Below, in pieces: positions 25,921 through 34,257 of a stretch of DNA of 64,000 nucleotides. The position numbers were made by a program, and so were the translations under genes. Source of the DNA: Chitinophaga sp. YR627 (GTDB lineage Bacteria > Bacteroidota > Bacteroidia > Chitinophagales > Chitinophagaceae); assembly GCF_900114995.1 (NCBI RefSeq), contig NZ_FOUX01000003.1:682001-746000 (forward strand), read 5' to 3'. The notes under the pieces were generated by a model. That model was not told the origin of the DNA. It saw only the letters and a program-made list of their open reading frames with translations, and did no database searches. Positions within the stretch are counted from its first letter, which is position 1. Each line of letters begins with the position of its first letter.

Positions 25921-26352
25921 ATGGTACAGCATATAAAAACGGATGTGGACCACCCGTCCGATAAAATATTGACTACTGAGGGGAAAAAAGGATCGTTTAT
26001 TCTGATCATAGATGATGAACCTGATATCTGTAAACTGTTGCAGTTAAGCCTGGTAAAACATGGTTATAAGGTGAAGTACGTGCATGCGCTCACAGAAGGG
26101 ATGCAATACTTACAGCAACAACAACCTGATTTGCTTTTCCTCGATATACATCTCCCGGATGGTTCGGGTTTAGAAGCCCTTCCTGCGATCAAAAAGAAAT
26201 GTCCCGCACTGCCGGTCATCACCATCAGTGCTTACGATAATGGAATGGAAAAGCAGAAAGCATTGAATGCAGGCGCCAGTTACTTTATGGCGAAACCATT
26301 CAATGTGACCAATCTGGATGAACTGATGAGTAATATGTTAAGTCAGAAATAA
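25921..26352 (+). CDS. Single-domain response regulator (CheY-like receiver)
   Basis: The 143 residues hold one receiver domain after a 20-residue lead. The acidic pair is in LIIDDEPDICKLLQL, the phospho-acceptor Asp in LLFLDIHLPDGSG, the switch Ser in ITISAYDNG and the conserved Lys in YFMAKPF. There is no output domain, so it probably passes phosphate on or binds a partner protein. It starts with ATG and is 58 bases before an NtrC-type regulator on the same strand, so the two may work together. The cognate kinase is not adjacent; the phosphorelay at 28568-31841 is a possible source. Confidence 0.9.
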   Translation: MVQHIKTDVDHPSDKILTTEGKKGSFILIIDDEPDICKLLQLSLVKHGYKVKYVHALTEGMQYLQQQQPDLLFLDIHLPDGSGLEALPAIKKKCPALPVITISAYDNGMEKQKALNAGASYFMAKPFNVTNLDELMSNMLSQK

Positions 26353-26410
26353 GTAAGGTGATTATTTGTAAATTTAAAAACGCTGTTGTCTAACACCACA
26401 TATAAATATT

Positions 26411-27880
26411 ATGAGAAATATTCTGATAATTGACGATGAGATCAATATTTGTACGTTATTAAGCAAGTTTTTAGGTAAACATGGCTTCAAGGTAGATACC
26501 ACTATGAGTGGCGCAACTGCATTGAAGATGATGAAAGAAAAAACTTTCGATCTGGTGTTATGTGACTACCGGTTAAAAGATACCGATGGCGCACAACTGT
26601 TGCAGGATATCCTGCAAATTAACCCACGCACGATCGTTATCATCATCACTGGATATACTGACGTCAGAGTCGCAGTAGATATGGTGAAAAATGGCGCGTA
26701 TGACTATCTGTCAAAACCGCTTTATCCGGATGAGATACTGAATCTGGTGCATAAAGCATTTGCACATATGGACTCCGAGCGTGAACGTGAGTCGTCCATG
26801 CCAATGCGTACCGTGAGTGCTGCTCCTGCTGCTAATGGCTCCTCACAGCCAGTGGACGACGGCGCCCCGGACAGTGAAATGCTGGATAAAAGTCACAAGT
26901 ATGTTTATGGTGAGAGTAATGGAGCAAAAGAACTGTTCCGACAGATTAAACTCGTTGCACCAACTGATTACAGTGTGATCATCTTCGGTGAAACAGGTAC
27001 TGGTAAAGAATCTGTTGCACACCTCATCCACCATCATAGTAAACGACATAACCAGCCTTTCGTAGCGCTGGACTGTGGTAGCCTCTCTAAAGAACTGGCA
27101 GCAAGTGAGCTGTTTGGTCACGAGAAAGGAGCATTTACCGGTGCTATCAATACAAAGATCGGTGCCTTTGAACAGGCCCACGGCGGTACGCTGTTCCTCG
27201 ATGAGGTAGCCAACCTTTCCTACGATATTCAGGTAGCCCTGCTGCGTGTGATCCAGGAAAAAGTGATCCGCAGAGTAGGTAATCTGAAAGAGATTCCGAT
27301 CGACGTACGTATCATCGTAGCGTCCAACGAGAAACTCTCTGAATCAGTAGCCAAAGGCCGCTTCCGTGAAGATCTCTTCCACCGCTTTAACGAGTTCACT
27401 ACCTATATTCCACCATTGCGTGAAAGGGTAGAAGACCTCCCGCTTTTCGTGGATGCATTTATGCGCCAGGTAGAAAGAGAACTGCAGAAGAATTGTGGTA
27501 AGATCGCTAATGATGTATGGGAATGTTTCAGCCGGTACAACTGGCCAGGTAATATCCGTGAACTGAAAAACGTGATACGCCGTGCATGTCTGCTTACGCC
27601 GGAGCATGAGGACATTACTTTGTCCACATTGCCACTGGAAATGAAGGAGTCATTCGCACAACAACCATACGAGGAAGATCACCAGGTGAATATGTCCGGT
27701 GAACTGATCTCTATCACAAATGAAAACGATCTGAAAACAGTTGCTTTGCAGGCTGAGTACAACAAGATCATCAACGTACTCAAAGAAGTGAAGTATAACA
27801 AGACGAAAGCAGCGCAACTGCTTAACATCGATCGTAAAACCTTATACAACAAATTAAGGTTACTCAATATTAATTACTAA
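26411..27880 (+). CDS. Sigma-54-dependent response regulator, NtrC family
   Basis: This activator opens sigma-54 promoters. Residues 1-120 are a receiver (IIDDEINICTLLSKF, phospho-Asp in LVLCDYRLKD, YLSKPLYPDE). The AAA+ domain from about 165 has Walker A GETGTGKE, the sigma-54 contact loop GAFTGA, Walker B GGTLFLDEVA and the arginine-finger region VGNLKEIPIDVR. The C-terminus is a Fis-type helix-turn-helix (NKTKAAQLLNIDRKTLYNKL). The 489 residues match the family. A good terminator follows. The target genes cannot be read here; no sigma-54 promoter with GG-N10-GC was found upstream of the operon. Confidence 0.95.
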   Translation: MRNILIIDDEINICTLLSKFLGKHGFKVDTTMSGATALKMMKEKTFDLVLCDYRLKDTDGAQLLQDILQINPRTIVIIITGYTDVRVAVDMVKNGAYDYLSKPLYPDEILNLVHKAFAHMDSERERESSMPMRTVSAAPAANGSSQPVDDGAPDSEMLDKSHKYVYGESNGAKELFRQIKLVAPTDYSVIIFGETGTGKESVAHLIHHHSKRHNQPFVALDCGSLSKELAASELFGHEKGAFTGAINTKIGAFEQAHGGTLFLDEVANLSYDIQVALLRVIQEKVIRRVGNLKEIPIDVRIIVASNEKLSESVAKGRFREDLFHRFNEFTTYIPPLRERVEDLPLFVDAFMRQVERELQKNCGKIANDVWECFSRYNWPGNIRELKNVIRRACLLTPEHEDITLSTLPLEMKESFAQQPYEEDHQVNMSGELISITNENDLKTVALQAEYNKIINVLKEVKYNKTKAAQLLNIDRKTLYNKLRLLNINY

Positions 27881-27918
27881 GCGATATCAATATAATGTTT
27901 GTTTAATATTCAATCAGT

Positions 27919-27944
27919 GGCCTGCTTTCCAGCAGGCCTTTTTT
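27919..27944 (+). terminator. Intrinsic terminator after the NtrC-type gene
   Basis: GGCCTGCT (27919-27926) and AGCAGGCC (27931-27938) form an eight-base stem with a TTCC loop, followed by six T. The position, 38 bases after the stop, is ideal. Confidence 0.88.
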
Positions 27945-27994
27945 GTGTTGCACGGTATGCTATTTGCACCTTGAAAGTTATAAAACCGTGCACT

Positions 27995-28477
27995 ATGGAT
28001 TTGCAAAATAACCTACAACAAAATAGTAATGAAGATAAAAAAGGCGCAAACTTCTTTGAGCGATTTTCCAGTAAAGTCGCTCAGGCCACAGGTTCTCCCT
28101 GGGCATTCTTTATCGCCATGGGCGCAATCCTGGTGTGGGCAATAACAGGCCCTGTTTTCCATTACTCTGACACCTGGCAACTGGTCATCAATACTGGTAC
28201 AACCATTATCACTTTCCTCATGGTATTTGTGATCCAGAAATCCCAGAATAAAGACTCCAAGTCCGTACAACTGAAATTAAATGAATTGATCGCCGCTAAT
28301 AAATCGGCGAGTAACAGGTTGATCGTAGTAGAAGATTTGTCGGAAGATGAACTGGATACGCTGCATAATTATTACTGCAGACTGGCAGAAGAAACGAAGA
28401 AGAGAATGGATATGAAAGAGTCACACTCTGTAGAAGAAGCGATAGAGAATACGGAAGAGAAAATAAAAGAGATGTAA
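27995..28477 (+). CDS. Low-affinity iron permease family membrane protein
   Basis: Starting at the ATG at 27995 (MDLQNNLQQ), the product has about 160 residues. Two membrane helices are visible (WAFFIAMGAILVWAITGPVF and LVINTGTTIITFLMVFVIQK), followed by a cytoplasmic helical tail with SQNKDSKSVQLKLNELIAAN and a Glu/Lys-rich end. This arrangement matches the low-affinity iron permease family (PF04120-type), named after yeast Fet4-like sequences; in bacteria the transport role is not well shown. The longer frame from 27899 reads through the preceding terminator, so the later ATG is preferred. It stands alone and ends eight bases before a very long hairpin. Confidence 0.85.
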   Translation: MDLQNNLQQNSNEDKKGANFFERFSSKVAQATGSPWAFFIAMGAILVWAITGPVFHYSDTWQLVINTGTTIITFLMVFVIQKSQNKDSKSVQLKLNELIAANKSASNRLIVVEDLSEDELDTLHNYYCRLAEETKKRMDMKESHSVEEAIENTEEKIKEM

Positions 28478-28485
28478 GTCAGGAA

Positions 28486-28565
28486 TTACTTTGACTATAG
28501 TTATCTTACGTTGATGCTACGTTTTTAGACGTAGCGTCAACGTAAGATAACTATAGTCAAAGTAA
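28486..28565. terminator. Very long hairpin between convergent genes
   Basis: Two 37-base arms (28486-28522 and 28529-28565) match at 36 positions, with one G-T pair, around a six-base loop. It fills the whole gap between the convergent iron-permease and histidine-kinase genes. It would form a long stem in either transcript and probably acts as a two-way terminator or 3' stability element. Confidence 0.75.
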
Positions 28566-28567
28566 GA

Positions 28568-30001
28568 TCAGTTGGTAGGCAGTACGATCGTAAATAAACT
28601 TCCTTCTCCCTCTTCACTTTCTACGTGTACCGTTCCCTTGTGATTCATAATGATATTCTGCGTACTGGTTAATCCCAGACCGGTTCCTTTAGGTTTATTG
28701 GTAAAGAACGGATCAAACAAACGACTCTTTGTTTCCTCCGGAATACCAGGTCCATTATCACCAATGGTAATAATAGCCTTATCTCTTTGTTTGGTCGTTT
28801 GTAAAGTAAGCAGGCCTTTACCCGGCGTCATTGCTTCTACCGCATTGATGATAATATTCAGTAATGCAATCACAACCTTATCTTCATCTGCAGGAATCAG
28901 CACATCGTGTTTCAGATAATCTTTCTTCACATTGATCTCGTTCAGTTGCAGACGGTCCTGCGCCAGGGCAAGTGCCTTATCAGTGAGTTCATTCACACCA
29001 TGCTGATGCACGTTCAGTTCGATCATTCTGGTGGAATGTAACAGTTCTGTGATCAGTTGATTGATGCGGGTACAGTTACGTTCAATGATATCAACATACA
29101 CCTGGCTATCTTCCACACTAACAGGTTCTCCTTTAAACTGACTAACCGCCAGCAGGATGTTTGTAAGCGGGTTTCTTACTTCATGCGCGATCACACGGGC
29201 AATACGACCGGTTACTACAAATTTCTGCTGCTGCTGTTTTTCCAGTTCCTCTCTTTTCCTTTCAGTGATATCCTGTACCACACAAAGGAAGATCTGTTCT
29301 GCATCATCCAGCATCACCGCACTCACCATCACATCCAGTTTCTTTCCGTGTTTGGTGACGAAGTTATATTCTGTACGCAGACTGGAATCTTCTCCGCAGA
29401 TATGATCGAAGAAATGTTTACTCTGCTCTTCGAGGAAGAATAATTGCTTGAGATTTAACTCTAGTAATTCCTGTTTACTGTAGCAAAGGCTCCTGATAGC
29501 GGCAGGGTTGGCATCAATTACATTCTTGTCGCAGTCGGCCAGGATGATCAGGTCATGCGCCTTTTCGAATACACCGAAGTATTTCTTTTCGTTTTCTTCG
29601 ATGATCCGCAGGTGACGCGCTTCATCCAGTGCATAACGGATAGACCTTTCCAGCAGATCGGCACTGATCTCTCCTTTGACAAGGTAGTCAGAAGCACCTG
29701 CCTGCATCGCCTCTTTATCGATCGTGTAGTCACCTTTACCGGTCAGCATGATCACTGGTGCTTTATATTCCAGTTGCTGAAAATGGTGAAGGATATCGAT
29801 CCCTGTATAAGGACCAAGGCGGTAGTCGGCAAGATAGATATCATGTACCTTTCTGTCAATTTCCTCTACTGCTTTGGAATAAGTAGGCGCCCAGTCCAGC
29901 TGGTATTGCCCCGGAGAAATATCCTGTAATAACTGGTTGACGAGATAAAAATCATCTTCATCATCGTCTATCATCAATATATGTACGGGTTGATCTGTCA
30001 T
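28568..30001 (-). CDS. Hybrid sensor: receiver, PAS, then histidine kinase
   Basis: Domain order in the 477 residues is a receiver (1-125, ILMIDDDEDDFYLVNQLL, phospho-Asp in DIYLADYRLG), a PAS domain (about 135-255, FGVFEKAHDLIILADCDKN), a HisKA helix with the phospho-His in RVIAHEVRNPLTNILL, and a HATPase (NIIINAVEAM, IGDNGPGIP, GTGLGLTSTQNI). A receiver before the PAS and kinase is the reverse of the usual hybrid order, so its kinase may be controlled by a phosphorelay. No membrane helix is present, so it is cytoplasmic. It is the last of three genes, three bases after a response regulator. Confidence 0.93.
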   Translation of the reverse strand: MTDQPVHILMIDDDEDDFYLVNQLLQDISPGQYQLDWAPTYSKAVEEIDRKVHDIYLADYRLGPYTGIDILHHFQQLEYKAPVIMLTGKGDYTIDKEAMQAGASDYLVKGEISADLLERSIRYALDEARHLRIIEENEKKYFGVFEKAHDLIILADCDKNVIDANPAAIRSLCYSKQELLELNLKQLFFLEEQSKHFFDHICGEDSSLRTEYNFVTKHGKKLDVMVSAVMLDDAEQIFLCVVQDITERKREELEKQQQQKFVVTGRIARVIAHEVRNPLTNILLAVSQFKGEPVSVEDSQVYVDIIERNCTRINQLITELLHSTRMIELNVHQHGVNELTDKALALAQDRLQLNEINVKKDYLKHDVLIPADEDKVVIALLNIIINAVEAMTPGKGLLTLQTTKQRDKAIITIGDNGPGIPEETKSRLFDPFFTNKPKGTGLGLTSTQNIIMNHKGTVHVESEEGEGSLFTIVLPTN

Positions 30002-30004
30002 TCT

Positions 30005-30460
30005 CTAAACATTTGGCAGTTCTGCTATTTCGAACCAATATTGCCCTAATACGCGGGTAAATTCCACGAGGCCCGAATAGGTGACCGGTTTTATAATAAA
30101 GCTGTTTACACCCAGCTCATAACTGTTAATAATATCTTTTTCTTCCTGGGAAGTAGTCAAAACGATAACAGGGATACTCTTAAAAACACTGTTCGCCTTC
30201 AGTTCGCGTAATGCCTCCCTTCCGTCCTTTTTAGGCATATTCAGATCCAGCAGGATAATTTGTGGAAAAGGGTGTAGCGTTTCATCCGCATAGTGACCAT
30301 CCCGCTTTAAATAATGCAGGAGTTCTTCGCCATTTTCCACAAAACTTATGTGGTGCTGTGTACTGTTCTCATCAAAAGCTGCCTGGATCAGCTCTCTGTC
30401 ATCAGCATCATCATCAGCAATAAGGATGCTAATTTTTCCGGCAGTTTTAATTTTATTCAT
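30005..30460 (-). CDS. Response regulator, Rcp1-like single receiver
   Basis: The 151 residues are one receiver domain. The acidic cluster is in ILIADDDADDRELIQAAF, the insertion HISFVENGEELLHYL is typical of Rcp1-type regulators paired with phytochrome-like kinases, the phospho-Asp is in ILLDLNMPKKDG, the switch in PVIVLTTSQEE and the Lys in SFIIKPVTY. There is no output domain. It overlaps the preceding kinase gene by eight bases and is followed three bases later by the hybrid kinase, which makes it a plausible shuttle between them. Confidence 0.93.
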   Translation of the reverse strand: MNKIKTAGKISILIADDDADDRELIQAAFDENSTQHHISFVENGEELLHYLKRDGHYADETLHPFPQIILLDLNMPKKDGREALRELKANSVFKSIPVIVLTTSQEEKDIINSYELGVNSFIIKPVTYSGLVEFTRVLGQYWFEIAELPNV

Positions 30461-31841
30461 TGTAGAGGGTTTGTGTTAGTGGTAATTCGATAATAAAGGT
30501 CGCGCCTTTACCAGGTGATCCCAACGCGGTGATGTGTCCATGATGGCTGTCCACTATTTTTTTACAGATGGCCAGTCCGATGCCGGTACCAGAATATTCG
30601 CTCATGCCGTGTAACCTTTGAAACAACAAAAAGATGCGCTCGGCATAAGCCGGGTCAAAACCTATACCATTATCTTCTATATAAATGCGGCATTGATTAT
30701 TTTCCTGTTCAGCCCTGATATTGATGACCAGCTGTCTGCCGGGGTCCGCAAATTTGATCGCATTGGTAATGATATTCTGGAATAACTGATGAAATGCAGT
30801 AGGCATCCCCTCTATCACTGGCAGTGGAGCGATATGCACCACCGCCTTTTTCTCCTGCAAACTTACCTCAAGATCATTGGTGACCTCCTGCAGCACCTGT
30901 GTCATATCCACCTTCTCAATATGCTCAGGTGTAATACGGCCGGCACGGGAAAAAAGCAGCAGGTCATTGATCAATATACGCATCCGTCCTACGGCGCCCA
31001 CCATACGCACGATCAGATCGGACGCCTCCTGCGGTAACTGCTCTCCGTACTTTGTCTGTAAGCGGTCGCTAAAGGTAGATATTTTACGTAAGGGTTCCTG
31101 TAAGTCGTGTGAGGCTACGTAAGCAAATTGCTCCAGTTCTTCGTTGGATTTATTGAGCAATTTGATATTCTGCTGGAGATCGTGCTGGTAAGATTTGAGA
31201 CGTGACTCAATATGTAATTGTAAGCGGAACTCCCGTGTCAGGGTAACGTAGGAATAGATACCTATCAGGATAGCCATCAGCGAGGAAATAAAGATCACGG
31301 GTATCCAGATGGCAGAGAAGAAGTCCTGCAGGCGGGATTTCTGGTGCAGCTTCGCATTTTCGATATGCAGCATGTCCTGTACTTTCAGGTCTATTTTGTC
31401 CATCCATTTTTCTCCTTCCTGTACAGCACTCGTGTCTGTCTGACGCACAGACAGTTTGGCTTCACCGGCAATCAGCTGCTGGTATTTCTTTTCAAGCAGT
31501 TTTTTCAGGGTATCCAGGTGCAGTTGCTGCCGGCGGCTGTCGGCCGTGATACGACGCAGCAACATATATTCCTCTTCTATCTTGATACTGCGTTCCTGCA
31601 TGGTAGGCCTCAGGAAAGCGGTATCCTGCGTAAGCCGGTAACCCCGCAGGGCGGATTCTGCGTCCTTCAGCTGTTTGGTGATCACTTCCAGGCTTTTGGA
31701 GATCTCTATCGTCTGATTCATCCACCGGGCATTATCCAGTAAGGTTTTCGTTACCAGAAAGGAACATATGGATGCGACGATGATCACAGTAAATGCGATA
31801 AAGAATCCCAGTCTGATCTTCTTTTGTACAGGTATATGCAT
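30453..31841 (-). CDS. CHASE3-type membrane sensor histidine kinase
   Basis: The first membrane helix is near residues 10-30 (GFFIAFTVIIVASICSFLV) and the second near 175-200 (IPVIFISSLMAILIGIYSYV). Between them is a helical CHASE3-like periplasmic domain (ESALRGYRLTQDTAFLRP). The HisKA region has the phospho-His in YVASHDLQEPLRKI, and the HATPase shows IITNAIKFAD, IEDNGIGFDP and GTGIGLAICKKIV. The kinase type with SHDLQEPLR is common in Bacteroidota and cyanobacteria with Rcp1-like partners. It leads the minus-strand three-gene operon and likely senses an unknown extracytoplasmic signal. Confidence 0.94.
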   Translation of the reverse strand: MHIPVQKKIRLGFFIAFTVIIVASICSFLVTKTLLDNARWMNQTIEISKSLEVITKQLKDAESALRGYRLTQDTAFLRPTMQERSIKIEEEYMLLRRITADSRRQQLHLDTLKKLLEKKYQQLIAGEAKLSVRQTDTSAVQEGEKWMDKIDLKVQDMLHIENAKLHQKSRLQDFFSAIWIPVIFISSLMAILIGIYSYVTLTREFRLQLHIESRLKSYQHDLQQNIKLLNKSNEELEQFAYVASHDLQEPLRKISTFSDRLQTKYGEQLPQEASDLIVRMVGAVGRMRILINDLLLFSRAGRITPEHIEKVDMTQVLQEVTNDLEVSLQEKKAVVHIAPLPVIEGMPTAFHQLFQNIITNAIKFADPGRQLVINIRAEQENNQCRIYIEDNGIGFDPAYAERIFLLFQRLHGMSEYSGTGIGLAICKKIVDSHHGHITALGSPGKGATFIIELPLTQTLYNE

Positions 31842-32295
31842 TTTTCCCGCTGATTGTGTGGTAAGCTTTCTAATTTACGTTAATTACATGATAATCAGAA
31901 GCCAGTAGGCCTCCTCTTTCACAGGCAATGTCTGCACGTATATCCGGTTCCGGCTGTCATATGTATACAAATATTGTGCTATGTATATCAATCCACACTT
32001 ATAATTTCATAAATAGTATCCATCAATTTCCACATTGTGAAATGCATATTCTACAGGCACTCCGGTCGTGGCTGCTAAAGTACTTCATATATACATTGAA
32101 GTGAATTAAAAGTAGGTGAAATGCAGTGCTGTTAAGGATTTGGCATGCATGTGAAGAGGTGCTTAAACCAGCCGTAACAGTGCTTATATGCCACTGGAAC
32201 GAACTTTGTTTTTTCAGTTGTATAGAATACGTTGAAAAACATCGTGATACAACTGCTCACTGTTTAAGAAATCGTTCACCCAAAAAATTAATCTT
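31842..32295. promoter_or_regulatory. Divergent region between phosphorelay and stress block
   Basis: No gene is visible in 454 bases. The main structure is a perfect dyad CAGTTGTAT (32215-32223) and ATACAACTG (32247-32255) separated by 23 bases, 40 bases before the Pro-rich protein gene. It could be a regulator site or a leader hairpin. No exact TAnnTTTG element was found near it; the stress-type genes downstream may use another sigma factor. Confidence 0.4.
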
Positions 32296-32637
32296 ATGCA
32301 ATACTATCATACGGCGGCGGGGAGTCCAAATCCGGGTGGGGTACCGGAAAAGCAACCCATTCCGCAGGAGGAACCACCAAGGCCCAATAATCCGGAAATA
32401 ACGCCTCCTCCATCTCCGCCAGGTCCACCGCCGCCGGTGCCCAACGAGATACCGGATCATGATATCAAACGTACGCCTCCCGATCCAAAGGCAGAAGAAG
32501 AAAGGATAGAAGTGATGGCAGAACAGGACAGGGAAGATGTACAGGAAAGATCACCGGACCTTTTCCCCGACAAGGATCTCATGGAGACAGGACATACGTA
32601 CGATGAGGAAGATACGAAGGTCATTCCGGAAGAATAA
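32296..32637 (+). CDS. Proline- and glutamate-rich small hydrophilic protein
   Basis: The 113-residue product has no recognised domain. The first half is a Pro-rich region with runs such as ITPPPSPPGPPPPVPNEIPD, and the second half is acidic with many Glu and Asp (KAEEERIEVMAEQDREDV). There is no signal peptide or membrane helix, and it should be disordered. Disordered hydrophilic proteins are often stress protectants; the neighbouring ferritin-like and SDR genes fit that idea, but it is inference. It begins 33 bases before the ferritin-like gene and probably shares its transcript. Confidence 0.6.
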   Translation: MQYYHTAAGSPNPGGVPEKQPIPQEEPPRPNNPEITPPPSPPGPPPPVPNEIPDHDIKRTPPDPKAEEERIEVMAEQDREDVQERSPDLFPDKDLMETGHTYDEEDTKVIPEE

Positions 32638-32669
32638 TTTGTTAATCACTATTTAAAACTCCAAAACAT

Positions 32670-33299
32670 ATGGCAACAAGAACCCAATCCAAAACCAGTA
32701 AGGCTACAACTTCAACAAGAAGTGCTGCTGGAAGTAAATCTATGTCAGCATCACGTACTGCTCCTAAATCATCCTCCAGGAGCAACAGCAAAAACGAAGA
32801 TATGCCCAACTCCAAGTTCCACAAACTGTTTGTGGACGAACTGAAAGACATTTACTGGGCAGAAAAGAACCTTGTAAAGGCACTTGGGAAAATGCAGAAA
32901 GCAGCTACTTCAGAAGAACTGATCGATGCTATCAGCCATCACCAGGAACAAACAAAAGAGCATGTTACGCGTCTGGAACAGGTATTTGAAATTATCGGTC
33001 AGGCGCCAAAAGCTAAGAAATGTGAAGCAATGGAAGGATTGATCGCAGAAGGACAGGAAGTGGTAGATGATACAGAAGAAGATACCGCGGTGAGAGATGC
33101 AGGTATCATTATCTGTTCTCAGAAGATAGAACACTACGAGATCGCTGCCTATGGCAGTCTGCGTACACTGGCCAATAAAATGGGACATGACGAAGTTGCA
33201 CAGTTACTGGAACAGACGCTGAATGAAGAGAAAGAGACTGATAGTCTGCTGACACAGATCGCAGAATCTTCTGTTAATGAAGAAGCTGCTGCTGAATAA
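32670..33299 (+). CDS. Ferritin-like DUF892 (YciE/YciF-type) stress protein
   Basis: Residues 48-200 are a four-helix ferritin-like domain of the YciE/YciF (DUF892) family: KFHKLFVDELKDIYWAEKNL, then ISHHQEQTKEHVTRLEQVF, KCEAMEGLIAEGQEVV and KIEHYEIAAYGSLRTLA. The Glu and His residues of these helices would hold a di-metal centre. The first 45 residues are Ser/Thr/Lys/Arg-rich low complexity and look disordered, which could bind DNA or be a flexible tail. The homologues are induced by stress. The gene sits in a stress block and is followed by a terminator. Confidence 0.9.
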   Translation: MATRTQSKTSKATTSTRSAAGSKSMSASRTAPKSSSRSNSKNEDMPNSKFHKLFVDELKDIYWAEKNLVKALGKMQKAATSEELIDAISHHQEQTKEHVTRLEQVFEIIGQAPKAKKCEAMEGLIAEGQEVVDDTEEDTAVRDAGIIICSQKIEHYEIAAYGSLRTLANKMGHDEVAQLLEQTLNEEKETDSLLTQIAESSVNEEAAAE

Positions 33300-33323
33300 G
33301 CTCAACTTATAAATGAGAACCCT

Positions 33324-33360
33324 AAGGCCTCTGCATATCGATATGCAAGAGGCCTTTCTT
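33324..33360 (+). terminator. Terminator after the ferritin-like gene
   Basis: AAGGCCTCT-GCATAT pairs with ATATGC-A-AGAGGCCTT, leaving one bulged A, around a two-base loop; TTCTT follows. It lies 24 bases after the stop. Confidence 0.7.
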
Positions 33361-33373
33361 AAATCTACTTATC

Positions 33374-34240
33374 ATGCAAAAGTCAGAAGAAAAGAAACCA
33401 TTGAGACCAGAACAGGAACAGCCCCGTCAGCCGGGAATAGAATCAGAAATGGACCCGAAGCCGGTGTTTGAGAAAAAGGACGTACCGGTAGGTAAACTGA
33501 TGGACAAGGTGGCGATTATAACGGGTGGTGACAGTGGTATCGGAAGAGCGGTAGCAGTTGCTTTTGCCAGTGAGGGCGCCGATGTTGTCATCGCTTATTT
33601 TGATGAACATGAGGATGCTGCATTGACACAGAAACACGTACAGGAGTATGGTCGTAAGGCAGTATTGGTACCTGGAGATGTGACAGATGAAAAACACTGT
33701 GCAGCTATCGTGGAAAAGGCAGTGGAGACTTTCGGCAGACTGGACATTGTTGTCAATAATGCCGCGGTACAATATCCACAGAAAAATCTGGAAGATATTA
33801 CCGCGGAACAGTTACAGAAAACCTTTGCCACCAATATCTTTTCGCAGTTCTATCTCACAAAGGCGGCACTTCCGCATCTGAGAGAAGGTGCTGCGATCAT
33901 CAATACAACATCTGTTACTGCATACAGGGGAAGCGCACACCTGATCGATTACTCGAGTACCAAAGGGGCAATTGTAAGTTTTACCCGTTCCCTGGCATCC
34001 ACACTGGCAGAGAAAAAGATCAGGGTAAACGCAGTAGCGCCCGGACCTATCTGGACGCCATTGATACCTGCGACCTTTGATGCGGAACATGTAAAATCGT
34101 TTGGTTCGGACGTACCCTTGAAACGTGCGGGAGAACCCGTGGAGGTAGCATCCAGTTATGTATTCCTGGCCAGTAATGATTCCAGTTATATGACAGGACA
34201 GGTGCTGCATCCCAACGGAGGAGAAATTGTGAATGGTTAG
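33374..34240 (+). CDS. SDR family oxidoreductase (general-stress type)
   Basis: This cytoplasmic NAD(P)-dependent oxidoreductase has the Rossmann motif ITGGDSGIGRAVA, the NNAAVQ motif after strand 4, a Ser in INTTSVTAYRG and the catalytic Tyr-Lys in DYSSTKGA. The first 45 residues (KPLRPEQEQPRQPGIESEMD) are an extra hydrophilic tail typical of the YdaD/YhdF-type general-stress SDRs. Its 288 residues fit that group. The substrate is unknown. It precedes a topoisomerase gene by 17 bases, which suggests one transcript. Confidence 0.92.
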   Translation: MQKSEEKKPLRPEQEQPRQPGIESEMDPKPVFEKKDVPVGKLMDKVAIITGGDSGIGRAVAVAFASEGADVVIAYFDEHEDAALTQKHVQEYGRKAVLVPGDVTDEKHCAAIVEKAVETFGRLDIVVNNAAVQYPQKNLEDITAEQLQKTFATNIFSQFYLTKAALPHLREGAAIINTTSVTAYRGSAHLIDYSSTKGAIVSFTRSLASTLAEKKIRVNAVAPGPIWTPLIPATFDAEHVKSFGSDVPLKRAGEPVEVASSYVFLASNDSSYMTGQVLHPNGGEIVNG

Positions 34241-34257
34241 CATAAAATATTACAATT

